A DNA stretch of 64,000 bases, taken from assembly GCF_030817215.1 (NCBI RefSeq), contig NZ_JAUSZA010000001.1:4376501-4440500 (forward strand), in the 5' to 3' direction. Below the pieces are notes generated by a model. The model did not search any database. It had not been told where the DNA came from and was given only the letters and a program-made list of their open reading frames with translations. Shown here in pieces: positions 17,621-24,540 of the stretch. The position numbers were made by a program, and so were the translations under genes. Source of the stretch: Paenibacillus sp. V4I3 (GTDB lineage Bacteria; Bacillota; Bacilli; Paenibacillales; NBRC-103111). The stretch's first letter is position 1; every line of letters starts with the position of its first letter.

Positions 17621-18031
17621 ATGAGTGATGAGATACGTAGAAATATGGCGTTATTCCCGATCGGGATCGTCATGAAGCTGACTGATTTAACCGCAAGACA
17701 AATTCGTTATTATGAGCAGCATGAACTTATTATTCCAGCTAGAACAGCTGGTAATCAACGTCTGTATTCGTTTAATGATGTAGAACGACTTCTTGAAATT
17801 AAAGATTTAATTGAAAAAGGTGTGAACATCGCTGGGATCAAGCAGGTTCTTATCCCTGTCGATAAAGATTCCGAAGATGCAACGATTTTGAATGAACACA
17901 CAGAAGTTAAGCGTAAAGAATTAACCGACTCCCAACTGCACAAAATGCTTAAGCAGCAGTTGATTGGCGGAGGTAAACGCCCTGATCAGGTTTCCCTGAT
18001 TCAAGGTCAGCTTTCCCGATTTTATAAATAG
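17621..18031 (+). CDS. glnR: Nitrogen regulator GlnR (MerR family)
   Basis: A 136-residue MerR-type repressor. The winged helix includes LTDLTARQIRYYEQ and the conserved NQRLYSFNDVERLLEIK; the C-terminal tail ends in SRFYK, the short segment through which feedback-inhibited glutamine synthetase is known to stabilise GlnR on DNA. It represses glnRA and urease- and transport-type genes when glutamine is abundant. ATG 17621 with CAGGAGTG upstream is chosen; the GTG at 17612 overlaps the ribosome binding site. It is co-transcribed with glnA, 40 bases downstream. Confidence 0.95.
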   Translation: MSDEIRRNMALFPIGIVMKLTDLTARQIRYYEQHELIIPARTAGNQRLYSFNDVERLLEIKDLIEKGVNIAGIKQVLIPVDKDSEDATILNEHTEVKRKELTDSQLHKMLKQQLIGGGKRPDQVSLIQGQLSRFYK

Positions 18032-18071
18032 CATTACTTAATCGCTTGTAAATTGAGAGGAGACTGCACAC

Positions 18072-19412
18072 GTGAGCTACAACAACAATTTTTCCAAAGA
18101 AGACATCTTACGCATTGCCAAAGAAGAAAATGTTCGGTTCATTCGTTTGCAATTTACAGACTTGATGGGAAGCATCAAGAACGTAGAAATTCCTTACAGC
18201 CAACTCGAAAAAGCGCTCGACAACAAAATGATGTTCGATGGTTCTTCCATTGAAGGTTATGTGCGTATTGAAGAGTCTGATATGTATTTGTATCCTGATT
18301 TGGATACATGGGTTATTTTCCCATGGGTAACCGAGAGCAAAGTGGCGCGTTTAATCTGCGATATTTATATGCCAGATGGCAGACCGTTCGCAGGTGATCC
18401 GCGTGCCATCTTGAAAAAAGCGTTGAAACAAGCCGAAGAGATGGGCTTTACGGCAATGAACGTAGGTCCGGAACCAGAATTCTTCTTGTTCAAAACGGAT
18501 GAAAAAGGCAATCCAACAACGGAACTGAATGACCAAGGTGGTTATTTCGATTTGGCTCCGATGGATTTGGGCGAAAACTGTCGCCGCGATATCGTGTTGA
18601 CGCTTGAAGAGATGGGCTTTGAAATTGAAGCATCCCACCACGAAGTAGCGCCAGGTCAACATGAAATCGACTTTAAATACGCAGATGCGATTAAAGCGGC
18701 TGACCAAATTCAAACCTTCAAGCTCGTCGTCAAAACCGTTGCTAGACAGCATGGTCTGCATGCGACCTTTATGCCTAAACCTTTGTTCGGCATGAACGGT
18801 TCCGGTATGCACTGTCACCAATCGTTATTCAAAGGTGATGTAAATGCTTTTTATGAAGAGAACGATAAATTAGGTTTAAGTAATGTGGCTAGACATTATA
18901 TGGCGGGTGTACTTCGTCATGCACGTTCTTTTGCTGCGATTACGAACCCTACAGTTAACTCTTACAAACGTCTCGTACCTGGATATGAAGCGCCTGTATA
19001 TGTAGCATGGTCGGCAAGTAACCGTAGTCCGATGATCCGTATTCCAGCGTCCCGTGGATTAAGCACTCGCGTTGAAGTTCGTAACCCGGATCCGGCTGCT
19101 AATCCATACTTGGCTCTTGCTGTTATGCTTGCTGCTGGACTGGATGGCATTAAGAACAAAATGCAGCTTCCTCCTCCTACAGATCGTAACATCTATGTTA
19201 TGACCGAAGAGGAAAGAGAGAGCGATGGCATCCCAACTTTGCCATTGAACTTGAAACAAGCTTTGGACGAGCTGCTTCGCAATGATGTGATCTGCGATAC
19301 ACTTGGCGAACATGCTCTGGCTCATTTCTATGAACTTAAAGAAATCGAGTGGGATATGTACCGTACACAAGTTCACCAATGGGAAAGAGATCAATACCTA
19401 TCCCTTTATTAA
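18072..19412 (+). CDS. glnA: Glutamine synthetase type I
   Basis: A 446-residue GSI-alpha enzyme forming glutamine from glutamate, ammonia and ATP as a dodecamer. Signatures seen are MFDGSSIEG, the ATP/metal region GPEPEFFLF, the glutamate-binding [17 protein letters not shown] and the C-terminal arginine-containing [19 protein letters not shown]. There is no adenylylation-site tail, in line with control through feedback inhibition and GlnR. It starts with GTG 18072, preceded by GAGAGGAG. The promoter and GlnR operator upstream of glnR serve both genes, and a strong terminator lies at 19452. Confidence 0.97.
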   Translation: MSYNNNFSKEDILRIAKEENVRFIRLQFTDLMGSIKNVEIPYSQLEKALDNKMMFDGSSIEGYVRIEESDMYLYPDLDTWVIFPWVTESKVARLICDIYMPDGRPFAGDPRAILKKALKQAEEMGFTAMNVGPEPEFFLFKTDEKGNPTTELNDQGGYFDLAPMDLGENCRRDIVLTLEEMGFEIEASHHEVAPGQHEIDFKYADAIKAADQIQTFKLVVKTVARQHGLHATFMPKPLFGMNGSGMHCHQSLFKGDVNAFYEENDKLGLSNVARHYMAGVLRHARSFAAITNPTVNSYKRLVPGYEAPVYVAWSASNRSPMIRIPASRGLSTRVEVRNPDPAANPYLALAVMLAAGLDGIKNKMQLPPPTDRNIYVMTEEERESDGIPTLPLNLKQALDELLRNDVICDTLGEHALAHFYELKEIEWDMYRTQVHQWERDQYLSLY

Positions 19413-19451
19413 TCGCTTAGTAAGTTGATATGGATGCAACAATTAGATACG

Positions 19452-19499
19452 AAAAGCCCGTCAGCCTTCAGGAATGTTTCTGAACTGATGGGCTTTTTC
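19452..19499 (+). terminator. Rho-independent terminator of glnRA
   Basis: Outer stem AAAAGCCCGTCAG with CTGATGGGCTTTT (one G-U pair), an inner TTCAG/CTGAA stem, then TTTTT. The next gene's ribosome binding site begins only 6 bases further on, so some read-through could feed it. Confidence 0.92.
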
Positions 19500-19519
19500 A
19501 CGCGAAGGAGATCATAAGA

Positions 19520-20761
19520 ATGATGGACAACTTTCAAATTAATTTGGAAAAGTATGCTGAACTTGTAGTCAAAGTAGGGGTTAATCTCCACAAAGGCCAG
19601 GATCTGATGATAGAGTCACCGATTGAATCCCTAGAATTGACTAGAATTATCATAAAGAAAGCCTATGAGGCGGGGGCGAATTTTGTCCAAGTGCACTGGC
19701 AGGATGATGTGATAACTCGAAGTAGATTCGATTATGCCAATGAGGAAGCGCTTGATTATTACCCAGAGTGGTATACGAGTATGTTAGAACGCTTTGTAGA
19801 AAACGGTGGAGCTTTACTGAATATCAAAGTGCCGGATCCTGATTTGTACGCGGGTATTGATGCAAGTCTGATTTCTAGAGCATCCAAAGCCATGGCTACG
19901 GCTAGATCAAAGTATCAACAATATGTGAGAACAAGCAAGTTCAGTTGGTGCTTAATCAAAGCGCCTACGGTGGCGTGGGCATCCAAAGTGTATGCTGATT
20001 TGCCTGAAGAACAGCGGATCGATGCGATGTGGGAGGCCATTTTCCGGATAAACCGCGTTTATGAAGATGATCCGGTAGCGGCTTGGCGAGTTCATATGGA
20101 TCAATTGAAGCGCGTTCGCAGCGTGTTGAATGAGAAGCAATACGAGGCACTTCAATATCGAGCGGCAGGAACAGATTTGCGCGTTGAACTGCCGGAGGGC
20201 CACATTTGGCTTGGCGGTGATACGGAGAACGCAAGTGGAATACGATTCGTAGCAAATATGCCGACCGAGGAAGTTTTCACAATGCCTAAGCGAACAGGAG
20301 TTCATGGGACTGTGTCAAGCACCAAGCCATTGAATGTGAATGGGGCGCTTGTGGATCAGTTTTCGTTCAAGTTTGAGGACGGGAAAGTTGTGGATTATCA
20401 GGCAGAAGTCGGCTATGAGCATCTAACTAGGTTGCTAGATATGGATGAGGGCGCCCGGTATTTGGGAGAAGTTGCTCTCGTACCTTTTGATTCGCCGATC
20501 TCTAATCTTGACCGCATTTTCTACAATACGGGCATCGATGAGAATGCATCCTGCCATCTGGCCTTAGGCAGCTGCTACCCGATCAATTTGCAGGATGGCG
20601 TATCTTTATCAAGCGAAGAGCTAAAAACTCGAGGTGGGAACACCAGTTTGATTCATGTTGATTTCATGATCGGGACGACTGATCTTGAGATCGATGGTAT
20701 CCGTGGTGATGGTACCGTTGAACCTATTTTCCGTCGTGGAAATTGGGCGCTTGCATTTTAG
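19520..20761 (+). CDS. ampS: M29 aminopeptidase (AmpS/PepS type)
   Basis: A 413-residue metallo-aminopeptidase of family M29, a cytoplasmic dimer that removes N-terminal residues with two divalent metals. The N-terminal domain starts FQINLEKYAELVVKVGVNL; the C-terminal catalytic part carries the metal-binding stretches FIGTTD-like FMIGTTDLEIDG, HLALGSCYP and the conserved RGGNTSLIHVDF region. AAGGAG precedes two possible adjacent ATGs (19520, 19523). It sits after the glnA terminator and is followed by a 600-base spacer, so it is likely monocistronic. Confidence 0.92.
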   Translation: MMDNFQINLEKYAELVVKVGVNLHKGQDLMIESPIESLELTRIIIKKAYEAGANFVQVHWQDDVITRSRFDYANEEALDYYPEWYTSMLERFVENGGALLNIKVPDPDLYAGIDASLISRASKAMATARSKYQQYVRTSKFSWCLIKAPTVAWASKVYADLPEEQRIDAMWEAIFRINRVYEDDPVAAWRVHMDQLKRVRSVLNEKQYEALQYRAAGTDLRVELPEGHIWLGGDTENASGIRFVANMPTEEVFTMPKRTGVHGTVSSTKPLNVNGALVDQFSFKFEDGKVVDYQAEVGYEHLTRLLDMDEGARYLGEVALVPFDSPISNLDRIFYNTGIDENASCHLALGSCYPINLQDGVSLSSEELKTRGGNTSLIHVDFMIGTTDLEIDGIRGDGTVEPIFRRGNWALAF

Positions 20762-21168
20762 TTGATAAATTAGCTGGTTTTTTAGCTTGATTTCTAAGGT
20801 GGAAGTTCTTATGGGTTTATTAAAGGGCATAGAGAACAGATAGAAGATGGATGACGGAAGATAGAAGATAGAAGACAAAATTCGTGTTTCTATTGGAATA
20901 ATCCAATGGAATTGACTTTTAGGCCGCCAAATCCCTACTATCACTGGATTAATCCAATGGAAGTAGCAGGCAGAATGCGAAATTCATAAAGTGGGAGCTG
21001 AATTTTCCAAATATGACTTTTGGGACAGCCCCATTCCTTTAAACTGAAGTAAGTAGGGGCCGATTATTGCCTAATAGAAGCCAATAGAAACTTCTAAAAG
21101 CGCAAAATGCGATCCAAATGACGTAATAGCAGTCTATTAAGACTCTTATCTGAATCCAGCTCGGCTTC
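20762..21168. repeat. Non-coding spacer with short repeats and spaced palindromes
   Basis: No gene is seen here. From 20838 to 20876 there is a purine-rich microrepeat built on GAAGATA. At 20891-20911 and 20942-20962 lie two palindromes sharing TAATCCAATGGAA, 51 bases apart. At 21072-21098 and 21124-21149 lie two further imperfect palindromes (TAATAGAAGCC...CTTCTA and TAATAGCAGTC...GACTCTTAT) 52 bases apart; the second, read on the other strand, matches the elements found at 38689-38888. Confidence 0.65.
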
Positions 21169-21335
21169 TTGGTTAAGACGGGATTAGAGGTTATACTATA
21201 AACTTTGAAAATCTATACTTGGATCAGATGCTCATCTATGCTTTAAGTTTACCCATTTGATCCGTAGCTTCATACGACCAAGGCTGTTTACATCGAAAAG
21301 AACCGAGGGACTATTGTCCTCTCGGTTCTTTCTCA
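21169..21335 (+). ncRNA. Candidate small RNA between ampS and lexA
   Basis: A promoter-like TTGGTT (21169-21174), 17-base spacer, TATACT (21192-21197) would start an RNA near 21204. It would contain a 10-base stem GGATCAGATG (21221-21230) with CATTTGATCC (21254-21263) and end at the hairpin 21297-21332. No open frame with a ribosome binding site is seen. This rests on signals only; the hairpin may serve lexA alone. Confidence 0.35.
21297..21332 (-). terminator. Rho-independent terminator of lexA (possibly bidirectional)
   Basis: Stem AAAGAACCGAGGGAC with GTCCTCTCGGTTCTTT (minor bulge). Read on the minus strand it is followed by TTTTCG; on the plus strand by TTCTCATT. It lies 38 bases downstream of the lexA stop. 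Confidence 0.78.
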
Positions 21336-21370
21336 TTGGTATTGTATATAGAATAAGGGCTGTAGGGCTA

Positions 21371-21988
21371 TTACATATCCCGGAACAAACCAATGACGCG
21401 GCCAAGAATCGTAACATGTTTCAAAAGGATAGGCTGCAAAGCTGAGTTCTCCGGTTGAAGTCGAATGTGATCCTTTTCCTTGTAAAAGCGTTTCACCGTT
21501 GCTTCATCATCTTCCGTCATTGCTACAACAATGTCTCCGTTATTCGCGGTTTGCTGTTGCTTAACGATGACATAGTCGCCATTATGAATACCGGCTTCGA
21601 TCATACTGTCACCCATAACGCTAAGCATGAACACATTGTTATCTCCTACCATGCTGACAGGAAGAGGGAAGTAGTCTTCTATGTTCTCTGTTGCTGTAAT
21701 AGGCACACCGGCAGTTACTTTACCAACGAGAGGCACGCGAGCTACAGAAACCGCAAAATGCGTTTCAGCACCGTCAAGTCCTAGAATTTCAATAGCACGA
21801 GGCTTTGTAGGATCTCGACGAATCATACCTTTCTTCTCAAGACGCTCCAAATGACCATGTACGGTAGAACTAGAAGCTAGTCCAACAGCTTCGCCGATTT
21901 CTCTAACGGAAGGCGGGTACCCCTTATCTTTCACTTCATTCTTAATGAATTCCAATATAGCTTGTTGACGCTGCGAAATCTTACTCAA
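21371..21988 (-). CDS. lexA: SOS repressor LexA
   Basis: A 205-residue repressor/self-cleaving protease. The winged-helix DNA-binding domain (about 1-65) includes [20 protein letters not shown]; the cleavage site is A93-G94 in VTAGVP; the catalytic dyad is Ser128 (MGDSM) and Lys166 (EATVKRF). RecA filaments trigger autocleavage and derepression after DNA damage. It is divergent from yneA, and the 147-base region between them holds four LexA boxes and both promoters, so it is autoregulated. The gene order lexA-yneA-ynzC matches B. subtilis. Confidence 0.97.
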   Translation of the reverse strand: MSKISQRQQAILEFIKNEVKDKGYPPSVREIGEAVGLASSSTVHGHLERLEKKGMIRRDPTKPRAIEILGLDGAETHFAVSVARVPLVGKVTAGVPITATENIEDYFPLPVSMVGDNNVFMLSVMGDSMIEAGIHNGDYVIVKQQQTANNGDIVVAMTEDDEATVKRFYKEKDHIRLQPENSALQPILLKHVTILGRVIGLFRDM

Positions 21989-22023
21989 TAGTTATCACTC
22001 CAATACTGGGAATCATTACCCAA

Positions 22024-22052
22024 AGTATAACATAGAACCCGAGTTCGTACAA
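22024..22052 (-). promoter_or_regulatory. SigA promoter of lexA
   Basis: On the minus strand TTGTAC (22047-22052), 17-base spacer, TATACT (22024-22029). One LexA box fills the spacer and another overlaps the -35. Confidence 0.75.
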
Positions 22053-22121
22053 ACATAAGTTCGAGAAAAGGGTTGACTCAAACATGTGTTCGTGTTATTC
22101 TAATACCAGAACAAATGTTTG
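22034..22121. promoter_or_regulatory. Four LexA (Cheo) boxes in the lexA-yneA intergenic region
   Basis: Boxes of the form CGAAC-N4-GTTCG: 22034-22047 (AGAACCCGAGTTCG), 22050-22063 (CAAACATAAGTTCG), 22079-22092 (CAAACATGTGTTCG) and 22108-22121 (AGAACAAATGTTTG). The first two cover the lexA promoter, the third lies between the yneA -35 and -10, and the fourth just after its start site. They indicate tight SOS control of both genes. Confidence 0.9.
22073..22101 (+). promoter_or_regulatory. SigA promoter of yneA
   Basis: TTGACT (22073-22078), 17-base spacer containing a LexA box, TATTCT (22096-22101). Confidence 0.75.
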
Positions 22122-22135
22122 GGAGATGATTACTC

Positions 22136-22543
22136 ATGTATATGACTTATTCAAACACTAACACAACACACACACCTCATAGATCTGCTAGCACATCCAA
22201 AGGGATGACATTTAATTCTAGTTATACAAAAGCGATTGTTCGCTTCATTTTATTAGCAGTTATTCTTGGTACAGTGTTTTCATTCGGTGCTATTGTTCAA
22301 GCCTATGCAGGGGATGGGGCTGCAAACGCAACAACCCCAGTTTCCGTGATGCCTACTAACATTACTTCGAAAGCAGTCGTACAAGCTCAAATCGTTATTC
22401 AACGAGGAGACACACTCTGGGATGTTGCTTCCACACATAAAAAAAGAGATGAGAACGTTCGTTCCTATATGCATAAATTAAAGACAATCAATCATTTAAC
22501 CACCAGCTCCTTAAAAGAAGGACAGGTTTTATTGCTTCCTTAA
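22136..22543 (+). CDS. yneA: YneA-like SOS cell-division inhibitor (LysM)
   Basis: A 135-residue protein with an N-terminal cytoplasmic part, one membrane segment (about 38-58) and a C-terminal LysM domain (about 85-135) that begins VIQRGDTLWDVAS and would bind peptidoglycan. Position (divergent from lexA), LexA boxes and domain order match B. subtilis YneA, which delays septation during the SOS response. Sequence identity to YneA outside LysM is low, and the N-terminus is about 30 residues longer than in B. subtilis. The ATG at 22136 has GGGAG upstream, with a slightly long spacing. A terminator follows at 22580. Confidence 0.88.
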   Translation: MYMTYSNTNTTHTPHRSASTSKGMTFNSSYTKAIVRFILLAVILGTVFSFGAIVQAYAGDGAANATTPVSVMPTNITSKAVVQAQIVIQRGDTLWDVASTHKKRDENVRSYMHKLKTINHLTTSSLKEGQVLLLP

Positions 22544-22579
22544 TTTCACCATGCTTTTTTAATAGACTCTAAATACGAT

Positions 22580-22610
22580 GAGGCTTGGACATGTTCCTAT
22601 GCCTCTTTTT
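22580..22610 (+). terminator. Rho-independent terminator of yneA
   Basis: GAGGC (22580-22584) with GCCTC (22601-22605) plus an inner GGA/TCC stem, followed by TTTTT. Confidence 0.75.
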
Positions 22611-22683
22611 GTTGTCTCTTGACATTCCTTAATAGGGATGGCAAAGTAGTACTCATATTGAATTTTTGACTGGGAGGATCATT

Positions 22684-22866
22684 ATGAGTGACAACATGGA
22701 ACAGAATATCGAACGTATTAATGAGCTTGCTCGTAAAGCGAAAACAGTTGGCTTAACAGATGCGGAAATCGATGAACGCAATGAACTCAGAAAGAAGTAT
22801 ATTGAAGCATTCCGTGGCAATCTTAAAGTTCAACTTGATTCCATCAAGTTTACGGACGAAGAGTAA
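22684..22866 (+). CDS. ynzC: YnzC/DUF896 family small protein
   Basis: A 60-residue cytoplasmic protein of the DUF896 family: a helical hairpin with IERINELARKAK, then LTDAEIDERNELRKKYIEAF, the family signature. The acidic C-terminus ends KFTDEE. In B. subtilis ynzC lies in the SOS yneA operon; here a terminator separates them. Its function is unknown. ATG 22684 is chosen because GGGAGG (22672-22677) lies just upstream; a TTG at 22666 precedes that site. Confidence 0.93.
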   Translation: MSDNMEQNIERINELARKAKTVGLTDAEIDERNELRKKYIEAFRGNLKVQLDSIKFTDEE

Positions 22867-22906
22867 TTGCTGCTCACATAGATACAACTTTCAAAAGGGG
22901 AAATGA

Positions 22907-23701
22907 ATGATGACGTTGAAAGCCGTACTTTTTGATTTAGATGATACGCTGCTGTGGGATGATCGCAGTGTGCAGGAAGCTTTCGAAGCGACATGTGCTG
23001 AAGCTGCAAAACACGTTGCCGTGAATCCCGAGGAATTGGAAGCTTCTGTTCGCAAAGAAGCGCGTTCTTTATATGAATCTTTTGAAACCTTTGCATTTAC
23101 CAAAATGATTGGTATTAATCCCTTCGAAGGCTTATGGGCAAATTTCACACAAGGTGAGAATGAGAACTTTCGTAAGCTTGAGAAACTAGCGCCAGGATAT
23201 CGTACTGAGTCTTGGACAAGAGGGCTTGCGGCGTTGGGGATAGAGGATCGTGAGCTCGGGTATAAGCTTGGAGAACTATTTCCAGCAGAACGCCGACGCC
23301 GTCCTTACGTATATGAGGAAACGTTCCGAGTATTGGACGCTTTGAAAGGCAGCTATCAATTGTTGTTGTTAACGAATGGCTCGCCAGATCTGCAAAAGGA
23401 AAAATTAGCAGGTGTTCCAAATATCGCACCATACTTTGATCATATTGTGATCTCCGGCGAATTTGGTGTAGGTAAGCCAGCGACATCTATATTTAACCAT
23501 GCGCTGGGACTACTTGGGATAGAAGCAGAGGAAGGAATTATGATCGGAGATAAGTTGACAACCGATATCCTTGGTTCTGGCACCGTAGGTATGCGCAACA
23601 TTTGGATTAATCATCATGGGCTTCAAAGTGGAGATGAAATTGTTCCTGTATATGAGGTTTCCCGTCTTCAGGATATTTTGCCGATTATTTCAAATGGATA
23701 A
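22907..23701 (+). CDS. HAD-superfamily hydrolase
   Basis: A 264-residue haloacid-dehalogenase-type phosphatase of the C1-cap group. Motif I is FDLDDTLLW close to the N-terminus, motif II is LLTNGSPD, motif III has the Lys in GVGKPATSIF and motif IV is MIGDKLTTDI. All catalytic residues are there, so it should hydrolyse a small phosphorylated metabolite, perhaps a nucleotide or sugar phosphate. AAAGGGG precedes two adjacent ATGs (22907, 22910). It follows ynzC by 40 bases and ends at a bidirectional terminator facing mtnD. Confidence 0.88.
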   Translation: MMTLKAVLFDLDDTLLWDDRSVQEAFEATCAEAAKHVAVNPEELEASVRKEARSLYESFETFAFTKMIGINPFEGLWANFTQGENENFRKLEKLAPGYRTESWTRGLAALGIEDRELGYKLGELFPAERRRRPYVYEETFRVLDALKGSYQLLLLTNGSPDLQKEKLAGVPNIAPYFDHIVISGEFGVGKPATSIFNHALGLLGIEAEEGIMIGDKLTTDILGSGTVGMRNIWINHHGLQSGDEIVPVYEVSRLQDILPIISNG

Positions 23702-23713
23702 CATACAATAAAT

Positions 23714-23764
23714 AAAAACCCAACGGCTTCTTAGGACGTTAAGTCCAGCGCTGTTGGGTTTTTG
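23714..23764. terminator. Bidirectional terminator between the HAD gene and mtnD
   Basis: AAAAACCCAAC with GTTGGGTTTTT as outer stem and an A-run/T-run on either side, so it can stop transcripts arriving from both convergent genes. Confidence 0.88.
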
Positions 23765-23779
23765 TTCTCATATAAAATA

Positions 23780-24322
23780 TTAGGCTTTAATAAATTCGGG
23801 ATCATCAATGTTATAAGCAACCCAGCCATCTTTTTCAATGAAGAGACGAACTGCAACGATTTCACGATTATCCATTAGTGTGAAGAAATGGTTCGTGTTC
23901 TCAGGAACTGAGATAACATCGCCTGGTTCAAGTTCAACGTCAAAATAGCCAACTTCGCTTTCGGATTTGATAATGAAAATACCACGTCCAGAAACGATGG
24001 CACGAATTTCATCTTCCGTATGTGTGTGCACCTGTTCGAATTTCTTCAGGAGCTCTTCGATGTTAGGCGTTGAATCGGAAAGCGCGATAACATCCCAAAT
24101 TTCATAACCGCGTCTAGCAGCCAAATCACGAATTTCTTCTTCATAAGTACTAATAATTTCAGCTTTTTCTTCATCACTTAGAATGAATTTCTCACGCAGT
24201 GTTTCCGGAAGCTTGTTAGCGTCCCAGTGTTCATAAACAACATTTTGACTATCCAAGAAGGCTTTGACTTGCTCTTGGCCTTCAATACGTTCATTGGTAT
24301 TGCGAATTCTTATTTGTGCCAT
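23780..24322 (-). CDS. mtnD: Acireductone dioxygenase
   Basis: A 180-residue cupin enzyme of the methionine salvage pathway. It oxidises the acireductone 1,2-dihydroxy-5-(methylthio)pentene-3-one to the keto acid and formate (iron form). The metal ligands are H99 and H101 with E105 (VHTHTEDEIR) and H145 (ENTNHFF). The start is ATG 24322, preceded by AAAGAGGGA; a TTG 18 bases earlier is less likely. No other mtn gene is next to it, but methionine synthase metH is divergently transcribed, placing two methionine-forming routes side by side. Confidence 0.95.
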   Translation of the reverse strand: MAQIRIRNTNERIEGQEQVKAFLDSQNVVYEHWDANKLPETLREKFILSDEEKAEIISTYEEEIRDLAARRGYEIWDVIALSDSTPNIEELLKKFEQVHTHTEDEIRAIVSGRGIFIIKSESEVGYFDVELEPGDVISVPENTNHFFTLMDNREIVAVRLFIEKDGWVAYNIDDPEFIKA

Positions 24323-24355
24323 ACTGCATCCCTCTTTCAAAGAAAATATACTTGT

Positions 24356-24384
24356 ATTATAGTGGAAATGTAGCCAGCTGTCGA
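24356..24384 (-). promoter_or_regulatory. SigA promoter of mtnD
   Basis: On the minus strand TCGACA (24379-24384), 17-base spacer, TATAAT (24356-24361), about 35 bases upstream of the ATG. The leader is too short for an S-box riboswitch. Confidence 0.75.
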
Positions 24385-24441
24385 TGGTTGAACATAAGGA
24401 TTTCCGATAAAGCCTATAGGTAAAAGTGATAATTCAAATTC

Positions 24442-24470
24442 TTTTCATAGAAGCCGGATTCTGTTACACT
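24442..24470 (+). promoter_or_regulatory. Possible SigA promoter of metH
   Basis: TTTTCA (24442-24447), 17-base spacer, TACACT (24465-24470). The leader of about 65 bases shows no S-box or cobalamin riboswitch features. Confidence 0.55.
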
Positions 24471-24540
24471 AAACCATAACATAATTTGTCGTTTTTTTTA
24501 TTCTCTATTGCTTTAGGATAAGTTGAAAGGGAGTCATGCA

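Noticed and set aside
20621-20944. 107-codon minus-strand frame at the end of ampS
   Set aside because: Overlaps the 3' end of ampS and runs into the repeat region; no ribosome binding site and low-complexity sequence.
24323-24540. S-box or cobalamin riboswitch for metH/mtnD
   Set aside because: No conserved riboswitch core could be found, and both leaders are too short after the predicted promoters.
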